Below, piece after piece: positions 53,882 to 63,286 of a DNA stretch of 64,000 nt. The position numbers and the translations under genes were made by a program. The stretch's first letter is position 1, and the number at the start of each line of letters is the position of its first letter. Under the pieces are notes generated by a model. The model made no database searches. It saw nothing but the letters and a program-made list of their open reading frames with translations, and had not been told where the DNA came from. The stretch comes from [Muricauda] lutisoli (nom. illeg.) (GTDB lineage: Bacteria > Bacteroidota > Bacteroidia > Flavobacteriales > Flavobacteriaceae), in assembly GCF_017313105.1 (NCBI RefSeq), contig NZ_JAFLND010000003.1, forward strand, positions 634,424-698,423, given 5' to 3'.

Positions 53882-54913
53882 ATGAATACTTCGGACAATC
53901 AGGACGAGCTTTCTCAAGATGATCTCTATGAGCATCATGGTTTTGTGGCCTCTAAGGGCCAGGAACCTTTGCGCGTGGATAAGTTCTTGATGAACTTTAT
54001 CGAGAATGCTACGCGGAACAAAATCCAACAAGCGGCTAAAAAAGGTCATATTTGGGTGAATGGCTCCATTGTAAAGCAAAATTACAAGGTAAAGGCAGGT
54101 GATGAGGTAAAGGTGATGTTCGAGCATCCACCCTACGAGTTTTTACTGACACCTGAGGACATTCCACTGGATATTGTTTATGAAGATGATGTGCTATTGG
54201 TGGTGAACAAACCTGCAGGCATGGTGGTACACCCGGGACATGGAAATTACTCGGGAACGCTGATCAATGCGCTGGTCTATCATTTCGAAAATTTGCCCAA
54301 TAATAGTTCGGACCGGCCAGGATTGGTCCACCGAATTGATAAGGATACTTCGGGCTTGTTGGTAATTGCCAAAACAGAATCGGCCATGACCCATTTGGCC
54401 CAGCAATTTTTTGACAAGACCAGTGAGCGGGAATACGTGGCCTTGGTTTGGGGCAATTTGGAAGATGATGAAGGGACCATCGAGGGGAATATTGCCCGCA
54501 ATCCCAAAAACCGCCTCCAAATGATGGTGTTTCCGGAAGGAGATGAAGGGAAGGAAGCTGTAACACACTACAAAGTACTGGAGCGTTTCGGATACGTTAC
54601 TTTGGTTTCGTGTAGGCTGGAAACCGGAAGAACCCATCAGATTCGGGTACACATGAAGTACATTGGGCATACCCTCTTCAACGATGAGCGCTACGGGGGC
54701 GATAAGATTTTAAAGGGTACCACTTTTACCAAATACAAGCAATTTGTGGAAAATGCCTTTAAAGTACTGCCCAGACAAGCACTGCACGCCAAAACACTTG
54801 GATTTGAACACCCTGTGACCGGAGAGTTCATGCGATTTGATTCCGAACTGCCCGAGGATATGGTAAATTGTATTGAAAAGTGGCGGGGCTATGCAAAGCA
54901 CCACGAATCATAG
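53882..54913 (+). CDS. RluA-family pseudouridine synthase (RluD-like)
   Basis: This 343-aa enzyme has an N-terminal S4 RNA-binding domain (LRVDKFLMNFIENATRNKIQ), then VYEDDVLLVVNKPAGMVVHP and the catalytic Asp in LVHRIDKDTSGLLVIAKTES. RLETGRTHQIRVHMKYIGHT is the usual C-terminal motif. The S4 domain and length point to RluD (23S rRNA U1911/1915/1917), though that is not proven. It shares a transcript with the PASTA gene. Confidence 0.92.
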   Translation: MNTSDNQDELSQDDLYEHHGFVASKGQEPLRVDKFLMNFIENATRNKIQQAAKKGHIWVNGSIVKQNYKVKAGDEVKVMFEHPPYEFLLTPEDIPLDIVYEDDVLLVVNKPAGMVVHPGHGNYSGTLINALVYHFENLPNNSSDRPGLVHRIDKDTSGLLVIAKTESAMTHLAQQFFDKTSEREYVALVWGNLEDDEGTIEGNIARNPKNRLQMMVFPEGDEGKEAVTHYKVLERFGYVTLVSCRLETGRTHQIRVHMKYIGHTLFNDERYGGDKILKGTTFTKYKQFVENAFKVLPRQALHAKTLGFEHPVTGEFMRFDSELPEDMVNCIEKWRGYAKHHES

Positions 54914-55001
54914 TTTTCTTCAATCCCAAGATTGAAAACACCATTGGAATAGGCTTCCAAATAAGTAAAATCCTCGTTATTTTTACAAAAATTAGAACAA
55001 G

Positions 55002-55763
55002 ATGAAAATTGTGATATCTCCTGCAAAGTCATTGGATTACGATACGGCTTTGCCTACATCAAAATATAGTCAGCCTAAATTTTTGGAACAAGCGGAAAAA
55101 CTGAATTCCGTTCTTAAAAAGAAAAAGCCCAAAGCCTTGTCGGAGCTGATGTCCATTTCTGATAAGTTGGCTGATTTAAATTGGGAACGCAACCAAAAAT
55201 TTGAGCTTCCGTTTACTGCAGACAATGCTAGACCTGCTATTTATGCATTCAACGGTGATGTGTACCAAGGTTTGGATGCCTATACCATCCCGGAGGATAA
55301 ATTGGATCGTCTGCAGGATACCTTACGAATCCTGTCTGGTCTTTACGGTGTTTTAAAGCCTTTGGATTTGATGCAACCTTATCGATTGGAAATGGGTACA
55401 CAATTAAAAGTGGGCCGCAAAAAGAATTTATACGAGTTTTGGAAAGATCGGATTACGGAATCCCTGAACAAGGAACTAAAGGACGGCGAGCTGTTCGTTA
55501 ACCTGGCCAGTAACGAATATTTTAGTGCCGTGGACGATAAAAGCCTTAAGGTTCCGGTAATTGCGCCTGTATTCAAGGATTGGAAGAACGATAAATTAAA
55601 AGTCATCAGTTTTTACGCTAAAAAAGCACGTGGTTCCATGGTCCGTTATATCTTGGATACGGGAGCCGAAACCTTGGACGATATCAAGAATTTTGACTAC
55701 GACGGATATCTCTTCAGTGAGGAACATACGGTAAAGAAAAACGAACCTGTGTTCATCCGTTAA
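55002..55763 (+). CDS. yaaA: Peroxide stress protein YaaA (DUF328)
   Basis: This 253-aa protein has the YaaA N-terminus [20 protein letters not shown], then [40 protein letters not shown] and [20 protein letters not shown] near the C-terminus. In E. coli it lowers free iron during peroxide stress; it has a DNA-binding fold. A near-consensus -7 (TATTTTTA) lies about 16 bp above the ATG. Confidence 0.93.
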   Translation: MKIVISPAKSLDYDTALPTSKYSQPKFLEQAEKLNSVLKKKKPKALSELMSISDKLADLNWERNQKFELPFTADNARPAIYAFNGDVYQGLDAYTIPEDKLDRLQDTLRILSGLYGVLKPLDLMQPYRLEMGTQLKVGRKKNLYEFWKDRITESLNKELKDGELFVNLASNEYFSAVDDKSLKVPVIAPVFKDWKNDKLKVISFYAKKARGSMVRYILDTGAETLDDIKNFDYDGYLFSEEHTVKKNEPVFIR

Positions 55764-55807
55764 AAAACTTTGGTAAAATCCGAAGTAATCTTTAAGTTAT
55801 ACTCGAC

Positions 55808-55842
55808 AAGGCATGTTGTTACGATTAGAGTGCACATGCCTT
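55808..55842. promoter_or_regulatory. Stem-loop in the yaaA/ppc gap
   Basis: Perfect 9-bp arms AAGGCATGT and ACATGCCTT enclose 17 bases. There is no T-run, so it is a weak terminator candidate; it could instead be a dyad operator or leader structure 95 bp above ppc. The rest of the 173-bp gap shows nothing clear. Confidence 0.4.
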
Positions 55843-55936
55843 AAATTGTGATACACTTAAATTTAACCCAGAGGTTACACTTTATTCACGACCTTTGAGT
55901 GTTTGTCCATTTTTAACACTAACATAAAATATATTC

Positions 55937-58486
55937 ATGCAGCAGCAGACTAAACGGTTAGAAGAGTTTAAAAAATCGGTAACCAATAAATTCAATATCT
56001 ATAACAGCCTTTTCTTGAGCTTGCCCTACAAGAATGTCGAAAATGTTGGGATTCTTATTCCCCTTTTGCTCGACCAGTGCGAAAAAGGACTCAAAGAGGG
56101 CAAGGAGCCACAAGAGATTTTGGAGGTGTTCTTTTCCAATTTTGTCGATATTCAGGATGAACGGGAACGGTTGGACTTTATGTTCAGGATAGTGCAATAC
56201 GTGGAGCGTCAAGTAGTGCTGTACGACAGTGTCGAAGATTCAGCATTTCCTAAACTACAGGAATACAGTAGTTCCTTGACCATCAAGGATTACTTTGAAT
56301 TGGTGAACCGAACCAAAAATTGGGACAAGGTCTCCAAGAAACTTTCCACCTTTAGTGCACGTATTGTTTTAACGGCACACCCCACGCAGTTTTACACGCC
56401 CGCTGTTTTGGACATTATTGCCGAGCTACGCTCATTGATCGATGAAGATAGGATACATGACATTGATGTGACCTTGCAACAATTGGGGTTAACATCCTTG
56501 ATCAATGCCAAGAAGCCGACACCTTTGGACGAGGCAAAAAACATTATCTACATTCTTCGTAATACCTATTACGATGCTGTTGGAGAACTATATCAATACG
56601 TAAAAAGCAATATTCGGGACGATAAGTTTGAGAACTATGACTTAATGAAACTCGGATTTTGGCCTGGAGGAGACCGTGACGGAAATCCATTTGTAACGGC
56701 CGATATCACCAAGCAAGTGGCAGATGAGTTAAGGTTGACTTTGATGAAGTGCTATTATAACGAATTGAAAAGTCTTAGAAAGAAACTGACCTTTAAGAGC
56801 ATGCAAGAGGAAATCAGTTCGTTGAGCACAAAACTGTACCATGCCATGTTCGACCCAAATGCACCCATTTCCTATGAAGGGATTATCGGTCATTTAAGTG
56901 TGATGAGGGAGAAATTGATAGCCGATTATCATGAGTTGTATCTGGATGAATTAGATCAGTTTATAGACAAGGTTCATATCTTCAAAACACATTTTGCCAC
57001 TTTGGATATCCGTCAAGACCACAGCAAGCACTTGTTGGTGGTGGAAACTGTGCTGAAAAAGCAGGGCATCATCAAGGAAAGTATTGATGAGCTCAAAGAA
57101 GATGAATTGGTAAAGACCTTGCTTGAGGACAACTTCAAACTAAACCCAAAGGATTTTGACGATGATATTGTGAAAGATACCATTGTTAATATTCAGAACT
57201 TAAAAGCAATCCAGGGGAAGAACGGGGAAGATGGTTGTAATAGGTACATCATCAGTAATTCAGAAGATATTTTTTCCGTGTTGTTCGTATTCGGATTGTT
57301 CAGATGGTGCGGATGGGACGAGAAGGATATCACTTTCGATATTGTTCCATTGTTCGAGACCATGAAAGGTATGGATGCTTCCGAAGAGGTGATGCAAACC
57401 CTGTTCGATATCCCAAAATACAGACAACATTTGGAACGAAGAAGAGATATTCACACCATAATGCTCGGTTTCTCTGATGGAACCAAGGATGGAGGATACT
57501 TGAAAGCGAACTGGTCCATCTTAAAAACCAAGGAGACCTTGAGCAAAGTCTGTAAGAAAAACGGAATCGCCGCCATCTTCTTTGATGGTAGGGGAGGACC
57601 GCCAGCACGGGGTGGAGGTAAAACGCACAGATTCTATGCTGCCCAGACCAAGGATGTGGCCAACCACGAGATTCAGTTAACCATTCAGGGGCAGACCATT
57701 ACCAGTACTTACGGAACAAAGGAGCAATTTATTCATAACTCCGAGCAGTTGCTCACCGCAGGACTAAGCAACAATCTGTTCGGTAAGGAGCTTACCATTT
57801 CGGCAGCACAACGCAAATTGATCGAGGAGCTTTCTGAGCTTAGTTTCGATAAATATGATGCTTTAAAACAGCATGAGAAATTTATACCGTACTTAGAAAA
57901 TAGAAGTACCCTAAAATATTATACCAAAGCCAACATTGGTAGTAGACCAGGTAAGCGCGGTAACAAAAAGCAGCTGACGCTTTCCGATTTACGAGCGATT
58001 TCATTCGTGGGTTCATGGAGTCAGTTAAAACAAAACGTTCCCGGTTACTTTGGATTGGGCTCTGCCTTTCAGAAGTTGAAGGAGGAAGGGCGATTGAGTG
58101 AGGTGAAGAAGTTGTACAAGGAAGTTCCTTTCTTTAAAGCCCTGATGCTGAACAGTATGATGTCCTTGGCCAAATCCAATTTTGACTTGACCAGTTACAT
58201 GAAGGACGATCCTGAATTTGGTGATTTCTGGAAGATACTTCACGAGGAATTTGAATTGTCAAAAAAGATGCTCTTACAGATTTCAGGGCTCAAGATTTTA
58301 ATGGAGGACGAGGCTGTATCGCGGGAATCGGTAGAGATTAGGGAAAAAATCGTATTGCCATTGTTGGTGATTCAGCAAAACGCTCTTTATCACATCACAC
58401 AAAATTCCGAATACAAAGAATTGTACGAGAAGATTGTGACCCGTTCACTCTATGGAAACATCAACGCCAGTAGAAATTCGGCTTAA
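55937..58486 (+). CDS. ppc: Phosphoenolpyruvate carboxylase
   Basis: This 849-aa enzyme adds bicarbonate to PEP to refill oxaloacetate. It has the catalytic His in VLTAHPTQFYTPAV near residue 150, FWPGGDRDGNPFVTADIT near residue 245 and the flexible catalytic loop IFFDGRGGPPARGGGKTH near residue 550. The C-terminus is NASRNSA rather than the usual QNTG, as in other Bacteroidota from memory. It carries no plant-type phosphorylation site. A large hairpin follows at 58529. Confidence 0.95.
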   Translation: MQQQTKRLEEFKKSVTNKFNIYNSLFLSLPYKNVENVGILIPLLLDQCEKGLKEGKEPQEILEVFFSNFVDIQDERERLDFMFRIVQYVERQVVLYDSVEDSAFPKLQEYSSSLTIKDYFELVNRTKNWDKVSKKLSTFSARIVLTAHPTQFYTPAVLDIIAELRSLIDEDRIHDIDVTLQQLGLTSLINAKKPTPLDEAKNIIYILRNTYYDAVGELYQYVKSNIRDDKFENYDLMKLGFWPGGDRDGNPFVTADITKQVADELRLTLMKCYYNELKSLRKKLTFKSMQEEISSLSTKLYHAMFDPNAPISYEGIIGHLSVMREKLIADYHELYLDELDQFIDKVHIFKTHFATLDIRQDHSKHLLVVETVLKKQGIIKESIDELKEDELVKTLLEDNFKLNPKDFDDDIVKDTIVNIQNLKAIQGKNGEDGCNRYIISNSEDIFSVLFVFGLFRWCGWDEKDITFDIVPLFETMKGMDASEEVMQTLFDIPKYRQHLERRRDIHTIMLGFSDGTKDGGYLKANWSILKTKETLSKVCKKNGIAAIFFDGRGGPPARGGGKTHRFYAAQTKDVANHEIQLTIQGQTITSTYGTKEQFIHNSEQLLTAGLSNNLFGKELTISAAQRKLIEELSELSFDKYDALKQHEKFIPYLENRSTLKYYTKANIGSRPGKRGNKKQLTLSDLRAISFVGSWSQLKQNVPGYFGLGSAFQKLKEEGRLSEVKKLYKEVPFFKALMLNSMMSLAKSNFDLTSYMKDDPEFGDFWKILHEEFELSKKMLLQISGLKILMEDEAVSRESVEIREKIVLPLLVIQQNALYHITQNSEYKELYEKIVTRSLYGNINASRNSA

Positions 58487-58528
58487 TGCTGGATTTCTTC
58501 TCAGGATAATACAAGTTCAATAGTTGTA

Positions 58529-58566
58529 AATCGGTATGATGCTTTACATTTTGCATCATGCCGATT
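58529..58566 (+). terminator. Long hairpin after ppc reaching into the next start codon
   Basis: The arms AATCGGTATGATG and CATCATGCCGATT (12 of 13 bases pair, plus one G-T) enclose 12 bases, followed by GTTTATTTTTT. It resembles a terminator for ppc, but its right arm covers the first bases of the TTG start of the following gene, so it may also limit translation of that gene. Confidence 0.6.
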
Positions 58567-59305
58567 GTTTATTTTTTACCCAGATACGGAACAGAATACT
58601 TTCAATTTGAGTTCACAAAGTTTTAAGCACACACATCCTTACGAACCCTTTTTATTGTCCAAGGCGACTAAATTGATTGTGGGGACCTTGCCACCACCTC
58701 GATTTACAACAGGGCAGTTAAAGCCACAGGACGTGGATTTTTGTTATGGAAGTTGCAACGGTCAGTTGTGGCCCATTCTGGATAAAATCTTTGATTTGGG
58801 TCTAAAGTTTGAAAATACGGAGGAAGCGGTTGAGCAACGAAAGCGTTTTTTGGTCGAGCATAAAATAGGGGTGTGTGATATTGTTGAAAGTGCCGAACGT
58901 GAAAAAATAGATGCCTCTGATCTGGGCATGCAAAATGTGGTGCTTCGAGATTTAGTTGGTTACTTAAAAAAGTATCCCAACATCGACACACTTTTATTCA
59001 CTGGAGGAAACAGTAAAAATGGCCCGGAATACTTCTTTCGTAAACAGCTAAAGGAAAATGGTCTCAAATTAAAGGTTGTCTCCAACCAAGTGCCTCGTAT
59101 CCATCATCTGGAGTTACCTTTAACTTCGAGTTCTGTGTCAGTTCGAGCGCAGTCGAGAACCATAAAAACCGTTTCACTGACCGCCCCTTCGGGAGCTGCC
59201 AATCGGGCAGTAGGGAGTTTACAGGAATACAAAGACTTAAAAAGTAAAAACCCTGAATTCAATACGTTGGATTATAGAATAATGCAATATCAGGAGTTTT
59301 TTTAA
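58565..59305 (+). CDS. Uracil-DNA glycosylase family-like protein with repeat-derived insert
   Basis: This 246-aa protein has a UDG-superfamily pattern: KATKLIVGTLPPPRFTTGQL at the first motif, FCYGSCNGQLWPILDKIFDL, an active-site-like VCDIVESAEREKIDASDLGM and TLLFTGGNSKNGPEYFF. A likely active-site loop is SLTAPSGAANRAVGSLQEY near the C-terminus. Residues ~191-199 (SVSVRAQSR) are encoded by a repeat unit at 59136-59161, in a stretch that seems to be a variable loop. TTG at 58565 is the only start in frame and sits on the ppc hairpin. A role in base excision repair is likely, not proven. Confidence 0.78.
   Translation: MFIFYPDTEQNTFNLSSQSFKHTHPYEPFLLSKATKLIVGTLPPPRFTTGQLKPQDVDFCYGSCNGQLWPILDKIFDLGLKFENTEEAVEQRKRFLVEHKIGVCDIVESAEREKIDASDLGMQNVVLRDLVGYLKKYPNIDTLLFTGGNSKNGPEYFFRKQLKENGLKLKVVSNQVPRIHHLELPLTSSSVSVRAQSRTIKTVSLTAPSGAANRAVGSLQEYKDLKSKNPEFNTLDYRIMQYQEFF
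59136..59161 (+). repeat. Repeat unit captured in frame inside the UDG-like gene
   Basis: The sequence beginning TGTCAGTTCGAGCGCAGTCG is related to 3093-3120 and to the complement of 63639-63666. It is read as SVRAQSR in the same frame as the trpF copy (SFPAQSR). Confidence 0.6.
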
Positions 59306-59421
59306 GATGATAAAGGTTCAATTGATACTTGGGATTGTTCCAATGAAAAGAGCTGTAGGTCAATTTTTATAAGATTTCTACGTTGTATTAAATAACCAAA
59401 AGAAATCCCAAAAACAGAACC

Positions 59422-59619
59422 ATGAAAAACTTACTTAGTGTTACAGCTTTATTGTTTACAATTATTATGTTCGCATCATGCACAGCGCATCGAGGAACCG
59501 TGAACCGAGGAACTGTTAATAGCAGTACGGCCCCAGGACAAGTGAAAAAAACAACTGGTGCCCAAAGTGCAAAGGCTTATGCACCGGGACAACAAAAGAA
59601 AAAAGGCAATAATGAATAG
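59422..59619 (+). CDS. Small lipoprotein with PGQ-KK repeats
   Basis: This 65-aa protein has an SPII signal (LLSVTALLFTIIMFASC) and a mature tail of about 45 residues with two short tandem repeats: RGTVNRGTVN and then APGQVKK..APGQQKK. It is strongly basic. Similar tiny PGQ-containing lipoproteins occur in other Bacteroidota; some databases give them doubtful oxidase-subunit names (from memory). The function is unknown. A strong terminator follows. Confidence 0.75.
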   Translation: MKNLLSVTALLFTIIMFASCTAHRGTVNRGTVNSSTAPGQVKKTTGAQSAKAYAPGQQKKKGNNE

Positions 59620-59639
59620 CCGCTATAATATAATAGCAT

Positions 59640-59669
59640 AAAAAAGCCCCGTTGGTTCGGGGCTTTTTT
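59640..59669. terminator. Bidirectional terminator between the lipoprotein and M20 genes
   Basis: The 12-bp perfect stem AAAAAAGCCCCG / CGGGGCTTTTTT has a six-base loop and serves both convergent genes. Confidence 0.9.
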
Positions 59670-59691
59670 ATTTGGTCATTTTGATTTTTAT

Positions 59692-61188
59692 TTAATTTAT
59701 CGGCGAAGAAAGGATTCCATAAAAGGCTTTAATGCCATAAGCCAACTGACCAATTTTTACGTTTTCGTTCGGGCTATGTTGATTGTTGTCCGGATTTACA
59801 ACGGGCACAATAAAGGCAGGAATCTTTAATTCGTTGATGAAAGGAGAAATAGGTACGGTACCGCCCATGGTTCGAATTTGAATAACTTCCTGCCCAAAGC
59901 TTTGGTTTAAGGTGTTAACAATAAACTCACCATACGGATTGTCCAATTCGGTTCGGAAAGCATCGGTTACGCTACCCTCTTCCACGGTCACGATCTTATC
60001 AAATTGCATGCGCTCCTCTTTGGAAGGTACATGGTCCAAAACCTTATATCCTTGCTTAGTGATATGATTTTTAACCAGTTGTTTCAATCGGTTGCCGTCA
60101 CTCTCCACGACCAGCCTCAAATCCAGTTCGGCAGTGGCACTTTCGGGAACAATGGTTCTGGCCTTGTCGCCTACCCAACCAGATCCCAGTCCACGAATGT
60201 TCAGGGAAGGATATTGCAGGGCTTCTTGATAAAAACCTCCAACTTTTTCAGCTGTTTTAAACTGAAGTTTTTCTGAGATAGCTTCATCACTGTCGGGAAC
60301 ACTTTTTAAAATGGAATCTGTTTTTTCATCAATGGAAATACCATCGTAATAGCCTGGAATGGTCACTCTTCCTTCAGTATCTTTCATTGTAGCCAGCAAT
60401 TGTGCCAACTGGAACCCAGGATTTGGGGCATAATTGCCATAATGTCCACTATGTTGTGGTTTGATGGGGCCGTAAGTCGTCAGGGTCAATGTGGTGATGC
60501 CACGACATCCATACACCACGGTTGGGTTTTCAGAAGCATGGACAGGTCCGTCCACTATCATTAAAAAGTCGGAATCCAACAATTCGCGATACTGTTTTAC
60601 GGCAGCAGGCAAAGGTTTACTGCTCTTCTCTTCCTCACTGTCCAAAATCACCTTGATATTGAACGGAATTTCCTTTCCATCTTTCTGTAATAGGTCCATG
60701 GCATTCAAGAGCATCACAATAGGCGATTTGTCATCGGAAGTCGATCTTCCGAACAAACGCCAATCGTAGTTGATGTCGTCGCCCAATTCATCAAAGGAGA
60801 CTGTTTCAAACCCATCATCTTTGGGAGCTTTCAACACCACTTCATACGGATTGGGCTGATTCCATTTGGAAGGGTCGACGGATTGCCCATCAAAATGCAT
60901 GTAAATAAGTACGGTAGGCTTGTCGCTGTTCATTGGCATTGCCGCAAAGAATAAAGGAAGACCTTCCGTATCCAGAACAGCAGTATTAAAACCTCTATCG
61001 CCAAACTTTCGCTTGAGCCACATAATGTTACGGTCAATGTCGGCCGCATCCAATGCATCGTTGGGAATGGCGATAAATTCACGGATTTCGTTGATGGCAT
61101 CTGCAACTTGAGATTTTATGGCTACATCATCTTGTGCAAAAGCGGAAAAAGCAAGGAAAAGGGAAACTAAGGACAGTGTTTTTTTCAT
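59692..61188 (-). CDS. Exported M20 family metallopeptidase (dipeptidase-like)
   Basis: This 498-aa protein has a signal peptide ending ..FSAFAQ. The M20 metal site appears as VLIYMHFDGQSVDPSKWNQP, then YDWRLFGRSTSDDKSPIVML and the catalytic/metal Glu pair in KVILDSEEEKSSKPL. A dimerisation lid follows (residues ~240-360), then MGGTVPISPFINELKIPAFI and the last His in NQHSPNENV. The ATG at 61188 gives the signal peptide. It is 33 bp after trpA on the same strand and could be read through from the trp operon. Confidence 0.9.
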   Translation of the reverse strand: MKKTLSLVSLFLAFSAFAQDDVAIKSQVADAINEIREFIAIPNDALDAADIDRNIMWLKRKFGDRGFNTAVLDTEGLPLFFAAMPMNSDKPTVLIYMHFDGQSVDPSKWNQPNPYEVVLKAPKDDGFETVSFDELGDDINYDWRLFGRSTSDDKSPIVMLLNAMDLLQKDGKEIPFNIKVILDSEEEKSSKPLPAAVKQYRELLDSDFLMIVDGPVHASENPTVVYGCRGITTLTLTTYGPIKPQHSGHYGNYAPNPGFQLAQLLATMKDTEGRVTIPGYYDGISIDEKTDSILKSVPDSDEAISEKLQFKTAEKVGGFYQEALQYPSLNIRGLGSGWVGDKARTIVPESATAELDLRLVVESDGNRLKQLVKNHITKQGYKVLDHVPSKEERMQFDKIVTVEEGSVTDAFRTELDNPYGEFIVNTLNQSFGQEVIQIRTMGGTVPISPFINELKIPAFIVPVVNPDNNQHSPNENVKIGQLAYGIKAFYGILSSPIN

Positions 61189-61221
61189 GGAACAAATCAT
61201 CTTGATTTTAAAAACCGAAAT

Positions 61222-61983
61222 TTAACGAATTTGCTTCACAAAGTCACCAATACCATCCACTCCATTTGCTGTTAAATGTTTGATGAATGCCGAACCAATG
61301 ATAGCTCCCTTGGCTTTTTGTGTAGCTTGCTCAAATGTTTCCGCATTGCTGATACCGAATCCAACGATTTGTGGATTGTTCAGCCCCATATTTGCAATGC
61401 GATTAAAATATTCCGATTGCTCACTGCCGAACCCTTGTTTGGCCCCAGTGGTACTGGCCGAGCTCACCATATAAATAAACCCTTCGGAAGCATCGTCTAT
61501 GGCTTTGATGCGTTCGTTACTCGTTTGTGGAGTAATCAGGAAAACATTGATCAATCCGTGTTTTTTAAAAATGTCCTCATATTCCTCTTGGTAAACATCT
61601 AAAGGTAGATCGGGAAGAATGAGACCATCGATTCCGATTTCTTCGCATTGGGCACAAAATTCCTCCACGCCATATTGGAGCACAGGATTAAAATAGCCCA
61701 TCAAAATCAGAGGTATCGAAACCGTTTTGCGAATATCTTTCAATTGCTCAAAGAGCAGCGAGGTGTTCATTCCATTTTTAAGGGCGGCCGTGGAACTTTC
61801 TTGAATGGTTGGGCCGTCCGCCAATGGGTCACTGAACGGCAATCCTATCTCGATGAGGTCTACACCGTTTTTTTCCAGCTCTTGGATGATCTTGACGGTA
61901 TCATCCAGATTGGGGTAACCTGCTGAAAAATATATGGAGAGAATTTTTTTGTCCTCTTGTAATTTTTGTTTGATTCTATTCAT
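61222..61983 (-). CDS. trpA: Tryptophan synthase alpha subunit
   Basis: This 253-aa TIM-barrel subunit cleaves indole-glycerol phosphate to indole. It has LSIYFSAGYPNLDDTVKIIQ, the catalytic Glu and Asp in GVDLIEIGLPFSDPLADGPT, and the phosphate site VGFGISNAETFEQATQKAKG with GAIIGSAFIK. The ATG at 61983 is used; the TTG six bases upstream is in frame but less likely. A structured repeat separates it from trpB. Confidence 0.95.
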   Translation of the reverse strand: MNRIKQKLQEDKKILSIYFSAGYPNLDDTVKIIQELEKNGVDLIEIGLPFSDPLADGPTIQESSTAALKNGMNTSLLFEQLKDIRKTVSIPLILMGYFNPVLQYGVEEFCAQCEEIGIDGLILPDLPLDVYQEEYEDIFKKHGLINVFLITPQTSNERIKAIDDASEGFIYMVSSASTTGAKQGFGSEQSEYFNRIANMGLNNPQIVGFGISNAETFEQATQKAKGAIIGSAFIKHLTANGVDGIGDFVKQIR

Positions 61984-62013
61984 GTTCAATGCTAGTATTC
62001 AAAATTAAAAGTT

Positions 62014-62082
62014 GTCATTCCGCAATTGATGCGGAATCCGGTTTCAATCCGGTTTTTGGATTCCTGCTTTTGCGGGAATGAC
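62014..62082. repeat. Palindromic repeat element between trpB and trpA
   Basis: The outer arms GTCATTCCGCA and TGCGGGAATGAC, the inner arms GGAATCC and GGATTCC, and a CCGG..CCGG centre make one long imperfect hairpin of 69 bases. Each arm has the form GTCATTCC-(CGCA..TGCG)-GAATCC known from dispersed Flavobacteriaceae repeats. It fills most of the 105-bp intercistronic gap and could attenuate trpA or protect the trpB mRNA end. Confidence 0.7.
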
Positions 62083-62088
62083 GTTCGG

Positions 62089-63273
62089 TTATAATTTAAA
62101 ATAATCAATATAGTTCTGTAAATCTTTGTCGCCGCGCCCTGATAGGTTCACCACCACAACCTCATCGGGATTGAACTTTCGGCTCTCAAAAATGGCCAGT
62201 GCATGGGAAGTTTCAATGGCCGGAATAATACCTTCCAATTTGCAGAGCTCCAATCCAGCTTTCATGGCATCATCATCGGTAATGGAAATGAACTCTCCAC
62301 GACCCGAAGCGTACAAGTGGGCGTGCATCGGTCCGACCCCAGGGTAATCCAATCCTGCTGAAATGGAGTAGGGTTCGGTAATTTGTCCATCTTGGGTTTG
62401 CATCAACAAGGTTTTGCTACCGTGAATAATACCAACTTTTCCCAAGGCAGATGTCGCGGCGCTCTCACCTGAATCAATTCCCTTTCCGGCAGCCTCAACG
62501 GCAATGATTCCCACTTCGGGAACATCCAAATAATGATAAAATGCTCCAGCAGCATTACTTCCACCGCCCACACAGGCCACTACGTAATCTGGGTTTTCCC
62601 CTCCTTCTTTTTCTTGAAGCTGATATTTGATTTCTTCCGAGATCACCGATTGGAAACGGGCCACCATATCAGGATAGGGGTGCGGTCCTACTACAGAACC
62701 GATGATATAATGCGTGTTCACAGGATTATTGATCCAGTCACGAATTGCTTCGTTGGTTGCATCTTTTAAGGTTTTACTGCCCGATGTAGCAGGTCTAACC
62801 TCGGCTCCCAACATTTTCATACGGGCCACGTTCGGTGCTTGGCGGGCAATATCGATTTCCCCCATGTACACCACACATTTAATTCCCATTAATGCACATA
62901 CAGTCGCTGTTGCCACACCGTGTTGACCTGCACCTGTTTCAGCTATGATCCTGTTCTTGCCCAATTTTTTGGCCATTAGTATTTGGCCGATGGTATTGTT
63001 GACCTTGTGGGCTCCCGTATGGCAGAGGTCTTCTCGTTTCAAGTAGATTTTTGTGTTGTACTTTTCGGATAGGCGCTTTGCAAAATAAAGAGGTGTTGGT
63101 CGGCCAACGTAATCCTTCAGTAATTGATGAAACTCCTTTTTAAAGGAAGGTTCTTCCATAATGCTGAGGTAGTTTTGCCTAAGTTCCTCGCAATTGGGAT
63201 ATAGCATTTCTGGGATAAAAGCACCCCCGAACTCACCATAGTATCCCCGTTCATCAGCATGATAGCTTTTCAT
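62089..63273 (-). CDS. trpB: Tryptophan synthase beta subunit
   Basis: This 394-aa PLP enzyme condenses indole with serine. It has [20 protein letters not shown], the Schiff-base Lys in [39 protein letters not shown] and the phosphate-binding [14 protein letters not shown]. The C-terminal LSGRGDKDL is complete. It starts 13 bases after trpF. Confidence 0.97.
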   Translation of the reverse strand: MKSYHADERGYYGEFGGAFIPEMLYPNCEELRQNYLSIMEEPSFKKEFHQLLKDYVGRPTPLYFAKRLSEKYNTKIYLKREDLCHTGAHKVNNTIGQILMAKKLGKNRIIAETGAGQHGVATATVCALMGIKCVVYMGEIDIARQAPNVARMKMLGAEVRPATSGSKTLKDATNEAIRDWINNPVNTHYIIGSVVGPHPYPDMVARFQSVISEEIKYQLQEKEGGENPDYVVACVGGGSNAAGAFYHYLDVPEVGIIAVEAAGKGIDSGESAATSALGKVGIIHGSKTLLMQTQDGQITEPYSISAGLDYPGVGPMHAHLYASGRGEFISITDDDAMKAGLELCKLEGIIPAIETSHALAIFESRKFNPDEVVVVNLSGRGDKDLQNYIDYFKL

Positions 63274-63286
63274 TGGTTTTTATTTT

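Noticed and set aside
54913..54939. Possible terminator after the RluA-type gene (GTTTTCTTCAATC / GATTGAAAAC)
   Set aside because: The stem has a three-base bulge and no T-run follows, so I could not support it.
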